A stretch of DNA of 64,000 nucleotides, from the NCBI RefSeq assembly GCF_003261575.2, contig NZ_CP036175.1, positions 3,720,001 to 3,784,000 on the forward strand, given 5' to 3'. Positions 17,847-26,021 of this stretch are shown piece after piece. Within the stretch, counting starts at the first letter, position 1. Each line of letters opens with the position of its first letter. This stretch comes from Klebsiella huaxiensis. GTDB taxonomy: Bacteria; Pseudomonadota; Gammaproteobacteria; Enterobacterales; Enterobacteriaceae. The notes under the pieces are model-generated. The model was not told where the DNA came from, made no database searches, and saw nothing but the letters and a program-made list of their open reading frames with translations. A program made the position numbers and the translations under genes.

Positions 17847-18416
17847 TTACGGATAAACGATAGTGAAGTTAATGTAGGAGCTCACCCTCCCAGCCTCAGC
17901 GGCATTCGTCGCAAAGTAACGGGCATAGAAAGGTAGTGTCGCAGAACCATCGACAGGTGTGACAATAGTAGAATTACCACCTGTTATTTTTCCAGTCACT
18001 GTATCAATAGTCTGGTTTGCAAGATCAATTACGCCATAATTATTATTCAGTAGCTCGATATCAACGTTATCCGCGCCATTATCTGAACCACCAGTAGGAA
18101 TAGAATTTTTTAGTCGCCCCTCCGTAGAGACATACTCATTCGGTTCAAAATAGACCGAAACGTCCGAAGCACTTGCACAATTCTCAAGACCAATAGTGAA
18201 AGGTGTTGTCCCCGCAGTCTGATTGGCGGCAGACAATGCAGACGCCTGGACTGTTGGTAGTGTGACAATCTTATCTTTATCACCGCTGATGACAGTACAG
18301 GTATTAGTAATAATCTCACCATTGAAGGTCACTTTGCCATCAGCAGCCTGTGCCGATATTGGGGAACAGATCATTACTACCGCTGCTGACGCAATTCCTT
18401 TGATGAATATGTTCAT
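17847..18416 (-). CDS. Major fimbrial subunit (type 1-like pilin)
   Basis: The ATG at 18416 is preceded by AAGGGG and starts a classical signal peptide (MNIFIKGIASAAVVMICSPISAQA), so the frame upstream is not used. The 189-residue product has the pilin domain: GKVTFNGEIITNTCTV with the first Cys, the second Cys in LENCASAS, and the C-terminal AEAGRVSSYINFTIVYP donor-strand and carboxylate motif. As first gene of the operon it is expected to be the shaft subunit. Confidence 0.9.
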   Translation of the reverse strand: MNIFIKGIASAAVVMICSPISAQAADGKVTFNGEIITNTCTVISGDKDKIVTLPTVQASALSAANQTAGTTPFTIGLENCASASDVSVYFEPNEYVSTEGRLKNSIPTGGSDNGADNVDIELLNNNYGVIDLANQTIDTVTGKITGGNSTIVTPVDGSATLPFYARYFATNAAEAGRVSSYINFTIVYP

Positions 18417-18902
18417 AATTAACCCCTTATCTGTAATTTTCAAAAATTTACATAACACTCATCATCAAGCCACATAAAAAACACAGCGCCCCTCCGACGC
18501 ATCATATTAAAATATTGAAATGCGTATTCTTCATTACCTCTGATACATTTTGAAACATGCTGTGCAATTGCATCTAATCATTGTTCCAGGCATTTATTCA
18601 AGGCTTAAAAGTAAGATATGTAATGATAAAATTTAAATAATCCTAAACACCTGCGTTTAAAACGCAGATAATGAAGGATTTTCATCATGAAAAACAACGA
18701 ATTATTATCAAGATTGTTATTTCAGCTAAAAATATAAAAATGAGGCGTTGCGCACTAATTATAATTAGAGACCTTCTCATCCCCCAATCTACGCCGTCAG
18801 ATTTTACTAAAAAGAGTATGTCATATTCACACTCAGCACTTACGGTGACCTACATTAGTTGTCTTTTCATTGCGACATAGATGTGCATAAAAGGAGTGAA
18901 TC
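18417..18902. promoter_or_regulatory. Divergent fimbrial control region
   Basis: About 490 AT-rich bases separate the major subunit start from the divergent LuxR-type gene. It contains a perfect 8-bp dyad with a one-base centre (CTGCGTTT-A-AAACGCAG, 18651-18667), a plausible operator. I see no pair of inverted repeats like those of the fimS invertible switch and no recombinase gene, so phase variation by inversion is not supported. Short open frames here have no coding character. Confidence 0.5.
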
Positions 18903-19547
18903 GTGCTGATAACCTTATCTAATTCCTACTATTTTAACTTTGCTCTGAGTAGCTATTTTTCTGATACTCGTAATGAAGAATCACTGATTGATGAAGTATG
19001 TAGCTATCCATCCATAGCAAAAGATGAATTAATGCATGATCTACAGAACACATTGCGCGGTAAAAAATTAAAGTTTATTGTTGTCGATCACACCGCGATA
19101 AACATTGAAACATTACAGTTCATCATTCTTTTACGTACATTTTATCCGTTAGCACGTTTATTTATTATAAAGAAACCTAATGTGGTTTTTGATGAGCTTG
19201 TCAGATTATATATAACAATTCTTGATGCTAAAATTTGCCTTAGTTTATCAGAGATTTTTATTTCGATAAACGATGTACATGCTCATTCCATACCACCTGC
19301 GGATAAAATTTACCTGGCTACAACGTTAAAATTTGGAATAACAAAAGAAGAAGCGTCGGTGATTTGTTTGATGATGAGTGGAAGTCCATTATCACAGATT
19401 GCAAAAAATCAAAAATGTGAACTCAATAAAATATATTACCATTGTGCCAGAGCTCGAAATAAAATGCAGGCCAAAGATAATAATACACTAGTAAAATTAA
19501 TCCATTCAGAGTTACTTAGTTATTACATAACATATAAAGAATACTAA
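18903..19547 (+). CDS. LuxR/FimW-like transcriptional regulator, divergent from fimbrial operon
   Basis: The 214 residues start at a GTG (GTGCTGATAACC) preceded by AAAGGAG. There is an N-terminal pseudo-receiver-like half and a C-terminal helix-turn-helix (ITKEEASVICLMMSGSPLSQI, then ELNKIYYHCARARNKMQ). It is clearly paralogous to the regulator at 12835 by its opening segment and by the shared KIYYH/RIYYDRS recognition helix. Its position suggests it controls the major subunit promoter. Sequence is strongly AT-rich, like horizontally acquired fimbrial loci. Confidence 0.75.
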   Translation: MLITLSNSYYFNFALSSYFSDTRNEESLIDEVCSYPSIAKDELMHDLQNTLRGKKLKFIVVDHTAINIETLQFIILLRTFYPLARLFIIKKPNVVFDELVRLYITILDAKICLSLSEIFISINDVHAHSIPPADKIYLATTLKFGITKEEASVICLMMSGSPLSQIAKNQKCELNKIYYHCARARNKMQAKDNNTLVKLIHSELLSYYITYKEY

Positions 19548-19586
19548 AAAATGGGCCATAATGCCCTCTCGCTACTTTCCTGAAGG

Positions 19587-19802
19587 AATAATGCGTTTAT
19601 CGAACGGTTCAACCGAACATACCGGACAGAAATCCTGGATTTTTACCTGTTCAGAACCCTGAATGAAGCCTGGGAAATTATGGAGCACTGGCTGATGGAA
19701 TATAACAGCGAGCGTCCTCATGAATCCCTGAATAATCTTACACAGGAAGAGTACCGGCTGATGACAGAAAAAATGGAAATCTCAAAAAGTGCGTGGAACT
19801 AA
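19587..19802 (+). pseudogene. IS3-family transposase (OrfB) C-terminal fragment
   Basis: A start-less 71-codon frame reads as the end of an IS3-group integrase domain: NAFIERFNRTYRTEIL with the catalytic Glu, then MEYNSERPHESLNNLTQEEYR and the terminal ISKSAWN. The rest of the element is gone. It lies at the edge of the fimbrial region and may mark its insertion boundary. Confidence 0.75.
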
Positions 19803-19922
19803 AACAGGTGTGCTTACAATATCAGTCGCTAGTATCTAAATCGCTAGCTTCAACATTCATTATAACGTATTAATAGTAAACCTGCGTCAACTTTCTTGGT
19901 TACTTGAGATAGATGTTGTTTT

Positions 19923-20798
19923 TTAGCTGCCATCATCCCGAGCACTCCCCATCTCCTGCCCAAATCGTACTGAATCACCCGCACCTAATGTATATCTCCA
20001 GTTTACGCGTCCCGGCCCAAACAAGACGATGACAGTTGAACCTAGCTTAAAATGCCCCAGCTCTTCGCCTCTTTCGAGTTGAAAGGTCTTATTCGCAAAC
20101 TCTTTATAGCGAACTGATTTTACACGTTGTTCCTGTGAATTTATTTGACCTGCCCATGTTGTAACAATCGATCCGACGATCATTGCCCCAATCAGAATGA
20201 TTGCCATGGGTCCGTGCATGGTATCAAATAGACAAACAACGCGCTCGTTACGAGCAAAAATATTTGGTACCAGTCTGACAGAAATGTCATTGACAGAAAA
20301 GAGCTTACCGGGAATAAAGGTCATCTCACGCAAGGAGCCAGTCACTGGCATATGCACGCGATGGTAGTCCCTTGGGGATAGGTATACGGTGGCAAACGCT
20401 CCTCCAGAAAACATCAACGCATGGTTTTCATTGCCACCAAGCAGCGCTGCCAGATGGTACTCATGCCCCTTTGCCTGAAATATTCGCCCTTGCTTAATGT
20501 TACCAATCTGGCTGATGGTGCCATCCGCAGGGCTGAGAATATATCTATCTCCATCAGGAATTGGTCTGACACTAGTTTTTAAGGTGCGGGTAAAAAAGGC
20601 ATTGAAACTATCATAATCTTCAATATCTTCGATAAAAGCGTCATCCATATTCACATCGTAATGATGCACAAACCAAGTAATAAACGTCGTTTTCAACCAA
20701 GAAATTCGACATTCTGCTAATATACCAATTAACCGGGATAAAAGATGTTTAGGTACTATATATTGAACCAAAACAAAAATACGGTTTTTAAAAGACAT
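19923..20798 (-). CDS. Phosphatidylserine decarboxylase proenzyme, second copy type
   Basis: The 291 residues carry all PSD hallmarks: PADGTISQIG, LSPRDYHRVHMP with the catalytic His, FARNERVVCLFDT, IVGSIVTTWAG and the self-cleavage motif LGST at residues 252-255. Autocleavage there leaves the pyruvoyl group on the small alpha chain. It resembles E. coli Psd but is shorter at the C terminus and far more diverged than expected of a core gene, and it is not next to mscM (yjeP) or rsgA. It is thus probably an additional, acquired psd, making phosphatidylethanolamine at the inner membrane. Confidence 0.85.
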   Translation of the reverse strand: MSFKNRIFVLVQYIVPKHLLSRLIGILAECRISWLKTTFITWFVHHYDVNMDDAFIEDIEDYDSFNAFFTRTLKTSVRPIPDGDRYILSPADGTISQIGNIKQGRIFQAKGHEYHLAALLGGNENHALMFSGGAFATVYLSPRDYHRVHMPVTGSLREMTFIPGKLFSVNDISVRLVPNIFARNERVVCLFDTMHGPMAIILIGAMIVGSIVTTWAGQINSQEQRVKSVRYKEFANKTFQLERGEELGHFKLGSTVIVLFGPGRVNWRYTLGAGDSVRFGQEMGSARDDGS

Positions 20799-21199
20799 TC
20801 AATCGCCTCCGTGTCAGAAAAAATCGATATGATTTATAAAAACATAACCAATGAATATTATTCCAGTTTAGCAACGAGACGACAAGGCAGAATATCTTTA
20901 TGATTAAGATAGATATTCTTCTTATTGCAATCTCGTTTTTTACAAGAATTAATCGTAAAACCTAGAAAGATTAAAATAAAAAAATAACATCATGAGAATT
21001 CTATTTCTGAAATTTGCAACCTATGCATCACCCAAAGGAAGTATATTAACACCTGAGTAATTTCTCTCTGACCGGATAAACTCGAGAGTCTACACTTACA
21101 TTTTAAATTTTAATATTTGAGTCTCTGAGATATTTCAAATACTATCTAATAGACATATTAAGCTTTATATCTTACCAAGGAGCAGACAAGAGATGACGA
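20799..21199. other. Gene-free stretch with a small hairpin
   Basis: No convincing coding frame lies here. The only structure noted is AGAATATCT (20889-20897) with its inverted copy AGATATTCT (20911-20919), about 90 bases upstream of the psd-like start. It could be an operator or chance. The sequence is AT-rich and otherwise featureless. Confidence 0.4.
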
Positions 21200-21696
21200 T
21201 TAAATAGCAATAACGTCAAATCCAGCGACGTGTTTTTTCTGGTATTCAACCCATTCAGGTCCAAAAATACGCTGTATCGCCACTTCTTCATACCGAATAT
21301 GCAGGTGTGTCATCAAGAACATAAGCAGCAGCGTGGCAAAAATACCAGGAACGCAGTTCAGCAGCAACGTGCTGGAAAACTGGATTCCTGCAAACCCCAG
21401 GTAAACAGGATTACGTGAAAAGCGGTAACAACCATTAGTAATTAATACATGGGCTTTATTCACCTGTAGCACATTTATGGTTGTCTTGTTCAAAACCAAC
21501 TGTGGCAGACTGGAAATGATGACGTATACCGATATGACACCTGTGATAATGGACAGACAAAATGAGAGGGTTGGTGAAATGTTTTTTTCCGCTCGGTAAC
21601 TGCAGGCCAGGAAATCAAAATATCAAAGACTAAAAAAAGCAGGGGTAATACGGGGGGAACAAGCCATTTTCGAAGTCGATTATAGAGAGGTGACAT
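21200..21696 (-). pseudogene. Isoprenylcysteine/phospholipid methyltransferase-like membrane protein, frameshifted
   Basis: Two overlapping frames make one ICMT/PEMT-like protein of about 165 residues. The first (from 21696) gives MSPLYNRLRKWLVPPVLPLLF. The second continues with ISPTLSFCLSII, then the family box LITNGCYRFSRNPVYLGF and the C-terminal RYEEVAIQRIFGPEWVEYQ with its SAM-binding residues. They join only by a shift at a run of seven T on the plus strand (21582-21588). It is either a pseudogene, a sequencing error in a homopolymer, or ribosomal slippage on the A-run. It is transcribed toward the psd-like gene. Confidence 0.65.
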
Positions 21697-21749
21697 TACT
21701 CATCCTTGGTCTTAACGCCGAAAAGCAACCCATTTTAAACTATAAAAGG

Positions 21750-21802
21750 AGAGCCATAGCGAAACAGCATACCACCCCTGGTGCACTATTACGCTATGCT
21801 CT
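21750..21802 (-). terminator. Possible terminator after the ridA-type gene
   Basis: Inverted arms AGAGCCATAGCG (21750-21761) and CGCTATGCTCT (21792-21802) pair with one bulge. On the minus strand the distal arm is followed by CCTTTTATAG. The loop is long (30 bases), so the call is tentative. Confidence 0.4.
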
Positions 21803-21813
21803 TTCCCGCTTAA

Positions 21814-22200
21814 TTATTTTTTAATGTATGCGACGGCTTCGATTTCTACCAATGCATCTTTTGGCAATTTCCCTGCCTGAATACAAGAGCGCGCCGGCGC
21901 ACCAACATCACCAAAAAATTCGGTATACACTTCATTAAATGCGGCAAAGTCTTCCATTCTGCCCAAGAAACAGGTGGTCTTAATAACCGTATCCAGTGAT
22001 GCACCTGCTTGCTCCAGCACCGCTTTAACATTGAGTAGAGACTGGCGTGTTTGTGCCTTCACTTCATCTGCAGGAAACGCCATCGTTGCCGGATCAAGTG
22101 GCAACTGACCGGAAGTGAAGACCAGATCGCCAAACGAAATGGCTTGCGAATAAGGTCCGATAGCCGCTGGTGCAGATTCAGTGTTAATAATCGATTTCAT
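21814..22200 (-). CDS. RidA-family reactive enamine/imine deaminase
   Basis: The 128 residues match RidA length and motifs: SAPAAIGPYSQAI, FTSGQLPLDP, TTCFLGRMEDFAAFNEVY, and APARSCIQAGKLPKDALVEIE with the conserved Arg that binds the substrate carboxylate. RidA proteins hydrolyse 2-aminoacrylate and related enamines released by PLP-dependent lyases, protecting PLP enzymes. Its position after a beta-lyase-like and an aminotransferase gene fits this role. A good AGGAG site precedes the ATG. Confidence 0.9.
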   Translation of the reverse strand: MKSIINTESAPAAIGPYSQAISFGDLVFTSGQLPLDPATMAFPADEVKAQTRQSLLNVKAVLEQAGASLDTVIKTTCFLGRMEDFAAFNEVYTEFFGDVGAPARSCIQAGKLPKDALVEIEAVAYIKK

Positions 22201-22308
22201 TACTTTCTCCTGTAAATTAATAATATCATGTCCCGCTTAGTTATCAGCAGGCAAAAATAACCCGTAGGCCACTGATATTTGACGTGCGTGATTTATATTC
22301 GGTTAGAT

Positions 22309-23229
22309 CTACGACAGCTCAATATCATGCAGTATTCGCATGCAGTGTTGCTTAATAAAATGAGTAAAATCGGAGACATGGTTTTCATTCAAATGTTCAG
22401 TCAGCGATGCCAGCCATATTTCCGATATTAATTTATTGCTCGTGATGGATTTTGCAGTGACATATTTTTTATCCAGATATTCAGCCACCGCCCACACTGG
22501 GAGTGCCGCAATACCCCGATGGCTGGCTACCTGTTGCACAATAGCCATTGTCAGCTCAGTGGTTTTTCTGCGTACCGGGATGTCCATTGGTTTTAACAAT
22601 TTCCGGTAAAGATCGATGCGGTCTTCAGGCACTGCATAAGTAATCAGTGTTTCGTTGCGAAAATCATCAGCTTCAAGCCACGGCTTTTTTACCAGTGGAT
22701 GGTCATTAGCCATAATAGCCACCATCTCATACCTGAAAAGCGGGCTATAGCTGACCAGTTCCGTAGGATCAGCATCATCGACAATCGCTACGTCAGCCCT
22801 GTTTTGCAGTAACAATCCAATGGGGTCCGGCTGAAAACCCGGCAATATCTCAATATCAACGTCTTCCCATTTGTTCCTGAATTCATCCATCACCGGCAGC
22901 AACCAACCGTAGCAGGTATAGCACTCCAGTGTCACTCTGAGCATCCCATGCTTGCCACTGGCAAAATGATAGAGCTCACGATCGGCAAGCGCCAGCTCAC
23001 CTAACACGTTATCGGCTAAGGATAACAGTCGCATACCAGCCTGAGTAAACTGGACGGGAGACGATTTACGTACAAAAAGCGTTACGCCGTAGTGGTCCTC
23101 AAGCGACTTAATCTGATGGGAAAGCGCGGACTGTGTCAGTTGCAGTGCAGCCGCGGCTCGCGTCAGGCTTCCCGTCTTACGCAAGGTAACAAGGGTATAT
23201 AAGTGTTTGAGATCAATTGGTATATCCAC
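22309..23229 (-). CDS. LysR-family regulator, MetR-like
   Basis: The 306 residues have a helix-turn-helix in GSLTRAAAALQLTQSALSHQIKSLEDHYG and the MetR-type sequence LFVRKSSPVQFTQAG; the effector domain shows RVTLECYTCYGWLLPVMDEF, close to the MetR pattern in which homocysteine binds. It is encoded within the lyase/aminotransferase/permease cluster rather than beside metE, so it is a paralog. It most likely regulates this cluster in response to a sulfur amino-acid intermediate. Confidence 0.85.
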   Translation of the reverse strand: MDIPIDLKHLYTLVTLRKTGSLTRAAAALQLTQSALSHQIKSLEDHYGVTLFVRKSSPVQFTQAGMRLLSLADNVLGELALADRELYHFASGKHGMLRVTLECYTCYGWLLPVMDEFRNKWEDVDIEILPGFQPDPIGLLLQNRADVAIVDDADPTELVSYSPLFRYEMVAIMANDHPLVKKPWLEADDFRNETLITYAVPEDRIDLYRKLLKPMDIPVRRKTTELTMAIVQQVASHRGIAALPVWAVAEYLDKKYVTAKSITSNKLISEIWLASLTEHLNENHVSDFTHFIKQHCMRILHDIELS

Positions 23230-23339
23230 TGTAGCTTCCGCAAAAATTCATTAATGACATCAGTATAGTAAGCCACATAACACCAGGTGACCTGCCGTGA
23301 TTGCGCAGCAACCCGCTGGCGCAATCACGGATAGAAGGA

Positions 23340-24545
23340 TTAATCTTCCAGATGGCGCAGAGCCTGATCGAGGTCTTTGACCAAATCAATGGGATTCTCT
23401 AAACCAATCTGCAGACGGAACGCCTCACCTTCATACGGCCAGTGGTATTCAGGGCGGTCTTTACGTGGATTGAATGGGATCGCCAGGCTTTCGAAGCCAC
23501 CCCATGAGAAACCAATGCCAAAATATTCCAGGCTATCAATAAATTTCTCAACAGACGCTTTTGAATACTGAGGCTTCAACACCACGCTGAAAAGGCCGCT
23601 TGAGCCGGTAAAATCGCGCTTCCAGAGTTCATGACCCGGGCATGACGGCAATGCAGGATGCAAGACTTGCTCAACTTCCGGACGTTCCTCAAACCACTTG
23701 GCAATTTTCAATGCCGAAGCCTGGTGACGTTCAAGACGCAGCGACATTGTGCGCAAGCCACGCTGTGCAAGGTAGACATCATCCGGGGCTGCATGCAGAC
23801 CAAACAAATAGACGAAACGACGAATTGCCAGCCAGGTTTCTTTATTGGCGGTAATCAGACCCATCTGCGCATCAGAGTGGCCGACGATGTATTTAGTGGC
23901 AGCATGGACTGAAACGTCAACTCCGTGATCAAAGGGTTTAAAGAACAAGGGAGTCGCCCATGTGTTATCAATAATCACTTTGGCATTACGCTCATGAGCA
24001 ATTTTAGTGATGGCCGGAATATCCTGAATATCAAAGGTCTGCGACCCTGGGGATTCAGTAAAGACTACCGTCGTGTTTTCTTTAAAGAGATCGACAATAC
24101 CGCTGCCAATTGACGGGTCAAAGAAAGTGGCAGAGACACCCATTTTTGCCAGTACATTGTTGACGAAACCACGCGTTGGCCCGTATACACTGCCACTGAC
24201 AAGAATATGATCGCCCGTTTTAACCAGAGCCAGCAGCGCACTTGTACATGCAGCGAGGCCGGTCGGAACTAACAGAGAGCGGTAGCCGCCTTCCAGTTCT
24301 GCCAACGCTTTTTGCACGGCGAAGGTAGTCGGCGTACCGAAGCGGCCGTAATACATGACTTCATCTTCTGCATCTTCAAACAGCGCCTGATGACGCTCAC
24401 TGAGCTCTTTGCAGTTCTTAAAGATAACCGTAGATGCATGGTAGACCGGTGGGTTGACTACGCCACCGAAGACTTCCGGATCAAACGGACCATGACAAAG
24501 ATATGTTTCTGCTGACACCTGGTGATCAAAATTGTGATTCGACAT
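23340..24545 (-). CDS. Cystathionine beta-lyase-like PLP enzyme (Cys/Met metabolism family)
   Basis: The 401 residues are a full-length MetC/MetB-type enzyme. It contains YGRFGTPTTFAVQKALAELEGG (active-site Tyr and Arg from the neighbouring subunit), IIDNTWATPLFFKP (PLP-binding Asp), and SVHAATKYIVGHSDAQMG with the PLP-binding Lys. The C-terminal FRLQIGLENPIDLVKDL carries the carboxylate-binding Arg. The Trp-rich SWGGFESLAIP is typical of beta-lyases. Expected reaction: C-S beta-elimination of cystathionine, cysteine or a related compound to thiol, ammonia and pyruvate through 2-aminoacrylate, which the neighbouring RidA would clear. It is probably not the housekeeping metC. Confidence 0.85.
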   Translation of the reverse strand: MSNHNFDHQVSAETYLCHGPFDPEVFGGVVNPPVYHASTVIFKNCKELSERHQALFEDAEDEVMYYGRFGTPTTFAVQKALAELEGGYRSLLVPTGLAACTSALLALVKTGDHILVSGSVYGPTRGFVNNVLAKMGVSATFFDPSIGSGIVDLFKENTTVVFTESPGSQTFDIQDIPAITKIAHERNAKVIIDNTWATPLFFKPFDHGVDVSVHAATKYIVGHSDAQMGLITANKETWLAIRRFVYLFGLHAAPDDVYLAQRGLRTMSLRLERHQASALKIAKWFEERPEVEQVLHPALPSCPGHELWKRDFTGSSGLFSVVLKPQYSKASVEKFIDSLEYFGIGFSWGGFESLAIPFNPRKDRPEYHWPYEGEAFRLQIGLENPIDLVKDLDQALRHLED

Positions 24546-24608
24546 TTTTCCCTTCCTCTTCTTACTACACTTACTGACTCATTTATTTCTGCCCTTTTCC
24601 AGGATGGA

Positions 24609-25805
24609 TTAAGAGGGCAACTCATTCAGGGAACGTTTCAACCTTAGCACTGCTTCTTTCAGATGCTCGTCCGATACGGTTACATATGACATCCTCAGCG
24701 TTGAGCGATCTGGCTGATTACAGTAAAAAAATTCCCCTGGTACATAGACGACACCCTGGCTCAATGTCTTGCTTAGCCATTCAGTGGTATTCATTTCGTA
24801 TTTGAACTTCGCCCAAAGAAACATTCCACCTTTCGGCTTATGGAATGTCAGATGGTCACCTAATTCTTTTTCGAGCTGGTCACTCAAGGTCTGGCACTTT
24901 TGTTTATAGGACTCACGAATAATCTCAATTTGAGTCTCCAGGCGACCAGTCAGTAAATAGTGATACGTCAGCGATTGAGAGAGCGCGCTGGTATGTAAGT
25001 CTGTCGCTTGCTTAAGGTTAACTACAGCTTTTTTCAACCAGTCAGGTACAATTACCCATCCCACACGGGCACCTGGTGTGAGTATTTTTGAAAATGTCGA
25101 TGTGTAAATAACATTTTCAGTATTATCCATTTCTTTCGCATAAGCCTTTAACGGCTTAAACATTTGCTCAGTGAAGTTAATTTCACCATAGGGGTCATCT
25201 TCGATAATAACAAAATTATATCGCTTAGATAACTCAACAAGTTGTTTACGTCTTTCCCCAGAAAGTGTTACACCACCAGGATTTCCGAATGTCGGCACGA
25301 TATAAACAGCTTTAATAGTGGTTGTTTTTATTAATTGTTCCAGTTCATCGACAATCATTCCATCAGCATCTGTACCAACGGTGGCAAGATTGGCTTCTGC
25401 TAACTGGAATATTTGTAAGGCGGCAAGATATGTCGGTTTTTCAACCACAATCACATCACCAGGATTAATCAATGCACGAGCAAGAATATCAAGAGACTGC
25501 TGAGAACCTGAGGTCACGACAACATCATCAACATCGCAAACGATCATTCTCTTAAGCAAAAGATGGCAAATAAGTTGGCGTAACTCTGGATTACCCTCAC
25601 TTAATCCATATTGAAAAGCATCCTTCCATGAATGCGTTAAAACATTATCCATGGCCATCTGTAATCCCTCACGTTCGAACAGTTCGGGATTGGGAATACC
25701 ACCGCCTAATGAGATTACGCCTTCCATCTTACTGTGTTTTAATAATTCCCTGATTGCTGACGATTGCAGGTTTTGTACTTTTTTGGCAATTTTTATATCT
25801 GACAT
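24609..25805 (-). CDS. PLP-dependent class I/II aminotransferase, LysN/MocR-like
   Basis: The 398 residues start with ISLGGGIPNPELFE and contain TSGSQQSLDILARALINPGD, the AYL-type VPTFGNPGGVTLSGERR, the PLP-contact EDDPYGEI and the Schiff-base Lys in TSTFSKILTPGARVGW. No GntR-type helix-turn-helix is present, so it is an enzyme, not a MocR regulator. Relatives transaminate 2-aminoadipate, aromatic or branched-chain amino acids and methionine-like substrates. It follows the permease gene, so it probably acts on the imported amino acid. Confidence 0.85.
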   Translation of the reverse strand: MSDIKIAKKVQNLQSSAIRELLKHSKMEGVISLGGGIPNPELFEREGLQMAMDNVLTHSWKDAFQYGLSEGNPELRQLICHLLLKRMIVCDVDDVVVTSGSQQSLDILARALINPGDVIVVEKPTYLAALQIFQLAEANLATVGTDADGMIVDELEQLIKTTTIKAVYIVPTFGNPGGVTLSGERRKQLVELSKRYNFVIIEDDPYGEINFTEQMFKPLKAYAKEMDNTENVIYTSTFSKILTPGARVGWVIVPDWLKKAVVNLKQATDLHTSALSQSLTYHYLLTGRLETQIEIIRESYKQKCQTLSDQLEKELGDHLTFHKPKGGMFLWAKFKYEMNTTEWLSKTLSQGVVYVPGEFFYCNQPDRSTLRMSYVTVSDEHLKEAVLRLKRSLNELPS

Positions 25806-26021
25806 TTTCTACACCTTATTCACTTTATCTCAGTCTTAGTATCATACGTCAGACTTTTTGATAATTATTTTCTGCACTGTGTTGGTCAAACTGAAAAATT
25901 TGCGAATCATCATGAATTAAATTAATAATAATCCGCAATATAACTCATAATGCAGAAATCAAACAAAACATTGTTGCCTAAAGCACAAACCTGCCACTCA
26001 CTAATTTTTTCGCAATAATAA

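Noticed and set aside
18671..18880. Open frame in the fimbrial control region
   Set aside because: Composition is that of random AT-rich sequence, it has no ribosome site and no motif, and it covers the likely promoter.
18417..18902. Invertible fimS-like switch
   Set aside because: No pair of inverted repeats flanking a promoter segment and no FimB/FimE-type recombinase gene in the window.
21582..21588. Programmed ribosomal frameshift on the A7 run of the methyltransferase-like gene
   Set aside because: The run can form a slippery AAAAAAC heptamer, but I see no stimulatory stem directly after it and this family is not known for frameshifting. An indel or sequencing error is simpler.
24609..25805. 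MocR-type transcriptional regulator
   Set aside because: The protein starts directly with the aminotransferase domain and has no GntR helix-turn-helix.
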